From JAZDKP01 sp043802925 (GTDB lineage Bacteria > Fibrobacterota > OXYB2-FULL-49-7 > JAEUSG01): 36,718 nt of DNA. Made by a program: the position numbers and the translations under genes. A model generated the notes under the pieces. That model worked only from the letters and a program-made list of their open reading frames with translations, had not been told where the DNA came from and did no database searches. This document shows positions 34,068 through 36,718 of the stretch, piece after piece. How positions within the stretch are numbered: the stretch's first letter is position 1; each line of letters starts with the position of its first letter. The stretch spans positions 1 to 36,718 of the forward strand of contig JAZDKP010000176.1 of assembly GCA_043802925.1 (NCBI GenBank). The letters are read 5' to 3'.

Positions 34068-35930
34068 ATGCTGACGAAAATAATCCACGTTCTGCTTCCT
34101 CTGTCCCTGATGACCTTCGTGCAATGCACAAAGGACCATGCGGAGTTTCTGCACGACAACCCGCTCGATCCGGACGGCATCTACGCGCCAAGGGTGGTGG
34201 CCATGCGGGATACGACTGTTGCGGTGGGCAGCACTTTTTACCTCCATGCTACCGGGACCGACCCCAACGGGACCGTCCAGCAATACCTGTGGGCGCTTGA
34301 CGGCGTGTCCTATCATGACAGCACGGACACCCACCGGATCCGGGTCTCGTTTTCCAAGGCCTGCGTCAGGAACATCTTGGTCAAGGTGCGCGACAATGAC
34401 GGCGTCGAGTCCGCGCCGGATGGCGTTCGGGTGCTGGTGAAGGGCAATGCGCCCATCAATGTTTCGCCGGCAAACGGCGCGCAGCTGACGGGTACCCGGC
34501 CGACACTGAAGTGGATTCCCGGGTACTATGCCTCCAGTTTCACAATTTATCTCGATACCGTATCTCCGCCGGTCTCCGTGACCGGGCCGAATATCACTGA
34601 CAGTTCCTATACCCCCCCTTCCGCCAGTTCGCTCAAAAGCGGAAGGACCTATTACTGGCAGGTCGTTGGCCGGAGTGCGGGGCTGACGGCCCCGGGCGAA
34701 ATATGGCAGTTCAATACGCCGCCGTATCCGGTTACCACCACGGGCATGAAGCGGATACCCGCGAAGGATTCGAGTTTCCAGATGGGCAGCACGCTTGTGA
34801 CCAATGCGACACCGGTTCATGCCGTAACATTCAAGCACGATTTCTATATGGACAGCACGGAGGTGACACAGTACGATTATCAACGGCTGATGGGAGTGAA
34901 TCCATCCAGCTATGAAGGAACCGTATTGCTGCCGGTTGAAACAATAACCTGGTTTGACGCGGTACTGTATTGTAATAAGCGGAGCAGACATGACGGTCTG
35001 GATACCGTCTATGGTTACACGTCTGTCAGCGGTGAACCTGGAAATGGCTGCACAAATCTTGGAAGTCTGGTGATGACTCATTCAAAGAACGGATACCGCC
35101 TGCCCACTGAAGCGCAGTGGGAATATGCATGCAGGGCCGGATCAACAACGGAATACGGGTGGGGTAACGACACGACCGGTATCGGGGGTGTACTCTGGTG
35201 GTATGAAAATGCCATCTACTTGCCGAGAGTGGTGGCCACAAAAAAACCTAATGAATTCGGGCTTTATGATATGACCGGGAATATGTGGGAATGGTGCAAC
35301 GATTGGTGGAACAGCAGTTATTCCAGCGGAAGTCAGACGGACCCCACCGGCCCCACTAGCCCCACCAGCGGCTCCTATCGCGTCCGGCGCGGGGGGGCAT
35401 GCACCAGTACCGACCCCGTGCATTTCAGGTCCGCTTATCGCACCTACAGTCCGCAGTATAGCGCTTCCCAAGATATCGGCTTCCGCTGCGTGCTTCCCGT
35501 TGATTCTACAAAAATAAACCGGTATGCGCCCACGTTGTCCGCGATGGAGGACACGAGTGTTATGGCAGGCGACAGCTTCTTTGTTCACGCAAAGGGCACG
35601 GATTCCAACGGCACGATAGTAAAATACCTGTGGGCGCTGGATGGAATCACTTACCGGGACAGCACGGACAGCGGATGGGTCAAAACGGCTTTTTCCAATG
35701 CAGGGGTCAAGACGATTTATGTCAAGGTCCGCAATGATGCGGGGCTCCTCTCCGTGGCGGACAGCGTGGAAGTGACGGTCGAGGATGCGGCCTCTGTTAC
35801 AGGCTCCGGACAAGCCAATACGATTGCCATTGTCAACGGATGCGGGGACCCGGTGTTTTGGTGTTCCACGGAAGGCAGCGCATCCGGCGCCTGGGCCGTG
35901 AATCTCACCCACAACAGCGGGACGCTTTAA
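34068..35930 (+). CDS. PKD-FGE-PKD lipoprotein, SUMF1 family
   Basis: A 620-aa secreted protein with a signal ending at Cys20 (Phe-Val-Gln-Cys, an imperfect lipobox). A PKD-like domain (about 40-125: 'GTDPNGTVQQYLWALDGVSY') and a fibronectin-like segment (about 130-220) lead to an intact FGE/SUMF1 domain (about 225-480: 'DFYMDSTEVTQYDYQRLMG', 'GYRLPTEAQWEYACRAGST', 'FGLYDMTGNMWEWC', 'RRGGACT', 'IGFRC'). A second PKD-like domain nearly copies the first (about 490-575). It ends in a Gly/Ser-rich tail of about 45 residues. Unlike the lipoprotein at 23892, the FGE core is well conserved. It may bind polysaccharide or modify a surface partner; the substrate is unknown. Confidence 0.88.
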   Translation: MLTKIIHVLLPLSLMTFVQCTKDHAEFLHDNPLDPDGIYAPRVVAMRDTTVAVGSTFYLHATGTDPNGTVQQYLWALDGVSYHDSTDTHRIRVSFSKACVRNILVKVRDNDGVESAPDGVRVLVKGNAPINVSPANGAQLTGTRPTLKWIPGYYASSFTIYLDTVSPPVSVTGPNITDSSYTPPSASSLKSGRTYYWQVVGRSAGLTAPGEIWQFNTPPYPVTTTGMKRIPAKDSSFQMGSTLVTNATPVHAVTFKHDFYMDSTEVTQYDYQRLMGVNPSSYEGTVLLPVETITWFDAVLYCNKRSRHDGLDTVYGYTSVSGEPGNGCTNLGSLVMTHSKNGYRLPTEAQWEYACRAGSTTEYGWGNDTTGIGGVLWWYENAIYLPRVVATKKPNEFGLYDMTGNMWEWCNDWWNSSYSSGSQTDPTGPTSPTSGSYRVRRGGACTSTDPVHFRSAYRTYSPQYSASQDIGFRCVLPVDSTKINRYAPTLSAMEDTSVMAGDSFFVHAKGTDSNGTIVKYLWALDGITYRDSTDSGWVKTAFSNAGVKTIYVKVRNDAGLLSVADSVEVTVEDAASVTGSGQANTIAIVNGCGDPVFWCSTEGSASGAWAVNLTHNSGTL

Positions 35931-35936
35931 CGGACC

Positions 35937-36329
35937 ATGCCAAAAACCCGGCCGAAGCTCCTGAAACCGGACTGCCGTCAATGTGACGGTCAGTGCTGCC
36001 GGTATTTTGCCGTACAGATTGACGCTCCTGTCCGGCGTAAAAACATCGACCACATCCGCTGGTTCCTTGCGCACCGGAAGATTGCGATCTTTGCCGACAA
36101 AAAAGACTGGTTCATCCAGGTCTGGAACAACTGCCGGCACCTGACAAAGGCGTACCGGTGTTCCATTTATGAAGAGCGTCCAAGGATCTGCCGGGAATAC
36201 GGCGGCGACATCAGCAAGGAAGACTGCGTGGATTCTCCCAATGCGCACGATTTGTACTTTACAAAGCCTGGGGAATTTGAACGCTGGTTGCTGAACCGGG
36301 ACAAGCGACAAGCGGTTCACCGTTCATGA
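35937..36329 (+). CDS. YkgJ-family cysteine-cluster protein
   Basis: A 130-aa protein of the YkgJ (UPF0153) zinc/iron-chelating family. The Cys cluster 'DCRQCDGQCCRY' near the N-terminus joins 'NNCRHL', 'YRCSIYEERPRICREY' and 'EDCVDSP' to bind a metal or Fe-S cluster. Length is normal. The exact role is unknown in general. It starts 6 nt after the preceding lipoprotein stop without a good SD, and could be the last gene of the envelope row or an independent passenger. Confidence 0.88.
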   Translation: MPKTRPKLLKPDCRQCDGQCCRYFAVQIDAPVRRKNIDHIRWFLAHRKIAIFADKKDWFIQVWNNCRHLTKAYRCSIYEERPRICREYGGDISKEDCVDSPNAHDLYFTKPGEFERWLLNRDKRQAVHRS

Positions 36330-36358
36330 CCGTGCGAATCAACTTATTTATCTAATCC

Positions 36359-36718
36359 ATGGAATCCAAGCAATTTACCTTTTCTTTCCTCATCGAACCT
36401 TTCAAAGCATTCTTTACGGCCATGCGCGTTCATTACGCGGTGCTGGCGCTCCTGCCTTTCCTGGCCGGCATTCTCTGCGCGCGCGAGGCATTTTCCGGCA
36501 GGTCCCTGACCGCCATTCTGCCGATCGTACTGGTTGCCGCGGCCTATCTATTCGCCGTTTATAGAGCCGGGCTTCCAAAACGCGCGCTTTTTTGGCTTCT
36601 TCTACTTCCGGCAGGCGCACTCCTCACGCTTATTCCTCTGCGCGCACCCTATGACAGCGGGTTTGCGCCTTATCTCGGACTCGACAGCTCTGTGGTGCAG
36701 GGATGCATCACGCGTGAG
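36359..36718 (+). CDS. ComEC/Rec2-type protein N-terminus (partial)
   Basis: An open frame of 120 residues runs off the window end. It has an Arg/His-rich start, then three or four hydrophobic segments ('YAVLALLPFLAGILCA', 'LTAILPIVLVAAAYLFAVY', 'RALFWLLLLPAGALLTL'), then a soluble beginning 'GLDSSVVQGCITRE'. This matches the N-terminal DUF4131 region followed by an OB-like domain in ComEC, the DNA-uptake channel. The ATG has no SD. The competence domain and metallo-beta-lactamase part lie outside, so the call rests on topology alone. Confidence 0.5.
   Translation, partial: MESKQFTFSFLIEPFKAFFTAMRVHYAVLALLPFLAGILCAREAFSGRSLTAILPIVLVAAAYLFAVYRAGLPKRALFWLLLLPAGALLTLIPLRAPYDSGFAPYLGLDSSVVQGCITRE

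Overview
The window reads as chromosomal DNA of a moderately GC-rich Gram-negative bacterium. An outer membrane is implied by a predicted beta-barrel protein, a CsgG-family secretion component and several lipoproteins with lipoboxes. Sulfatase-modifying-factor (FGE/SUMF1) lipoproteins, PEGA repeats, a Ser/Thr kinase and an FHA/sigma-54 regulator, together with many operon-leading genes that lack a clear Shine-Dalgarno (SD) sequence, would suit the FCB/Fibrobacterota neighbourhood. That placement is inference; no marker here settles it.

Layout. (1) 1-5529: a type I restriction-modification operon. It holds the hsdM tail, a YhcG/DUF1016 PD-(D/E)xK nuclease gene, hsdS, a small relic frame, a REP-associated tyrosine transposase (RAYT) and hsdR, several joined by ATGA overlaps. 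Palindromic repeats lie inside the YhcG and RAYT genes and just before the RAYT gene. (2) 5705-12486: tRNA-Leu(CAA), queA, a helicase-associated-domain protein without a helicase motor, and dnaE flanked by copies of a C/T-rich hairpin repeat. (3) 12487-15608: a repeat-rich convergent gap with a terminator, then leftward genes cmk, rpsA and a tiny Lys-rich protein. (4) 15638-19353: yqgE, xylB, a GGQ release-factor-like rescue protein, mntP and a hicBA toxin-antitoxin pair. (5) 19410-25211: a compact signalling operon of membrane Ser/Thr kinase, TPR-like membrane protein, FHA-GAF-sigma-54 activator and FGE-domain lipoprotein. (6) 25237-29815: FmdB-like zinc ribbon, intracellular GH20 hexosaminidase, DUF362 ferredoxin-type protein (leftward) and a DMT transporter with a histidine-rich tail. 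(7) 29960-36718: an envelope cluster of CsgG-family protein, DUF799 lipoprotein, beta-barrel, PEGA-repeat protein and PKD/FGE lipoprotein, followed by a YkgJ-type protein and the start of a probable ComEC.

How the genes may work together. Region 1 is a defence module that a domesticated transposase has entered. Region 5 could carry phospho-Thr signals from the kinase to the FHA domain of an enhancer-binding protein. Region 7 looks like an envelope-spanning export or surface-assembly system built around CsgG and DUF799. Regions 5 and 7 share PEGA-like and FGE-domain architecture, so they may belong to one physiological programme. The two most promising candidates for undescribed systems are regions 5 and 7. 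The most distinctive small-scale signal is a covarying tandem hairpin pair upstream of the RAYT gene.
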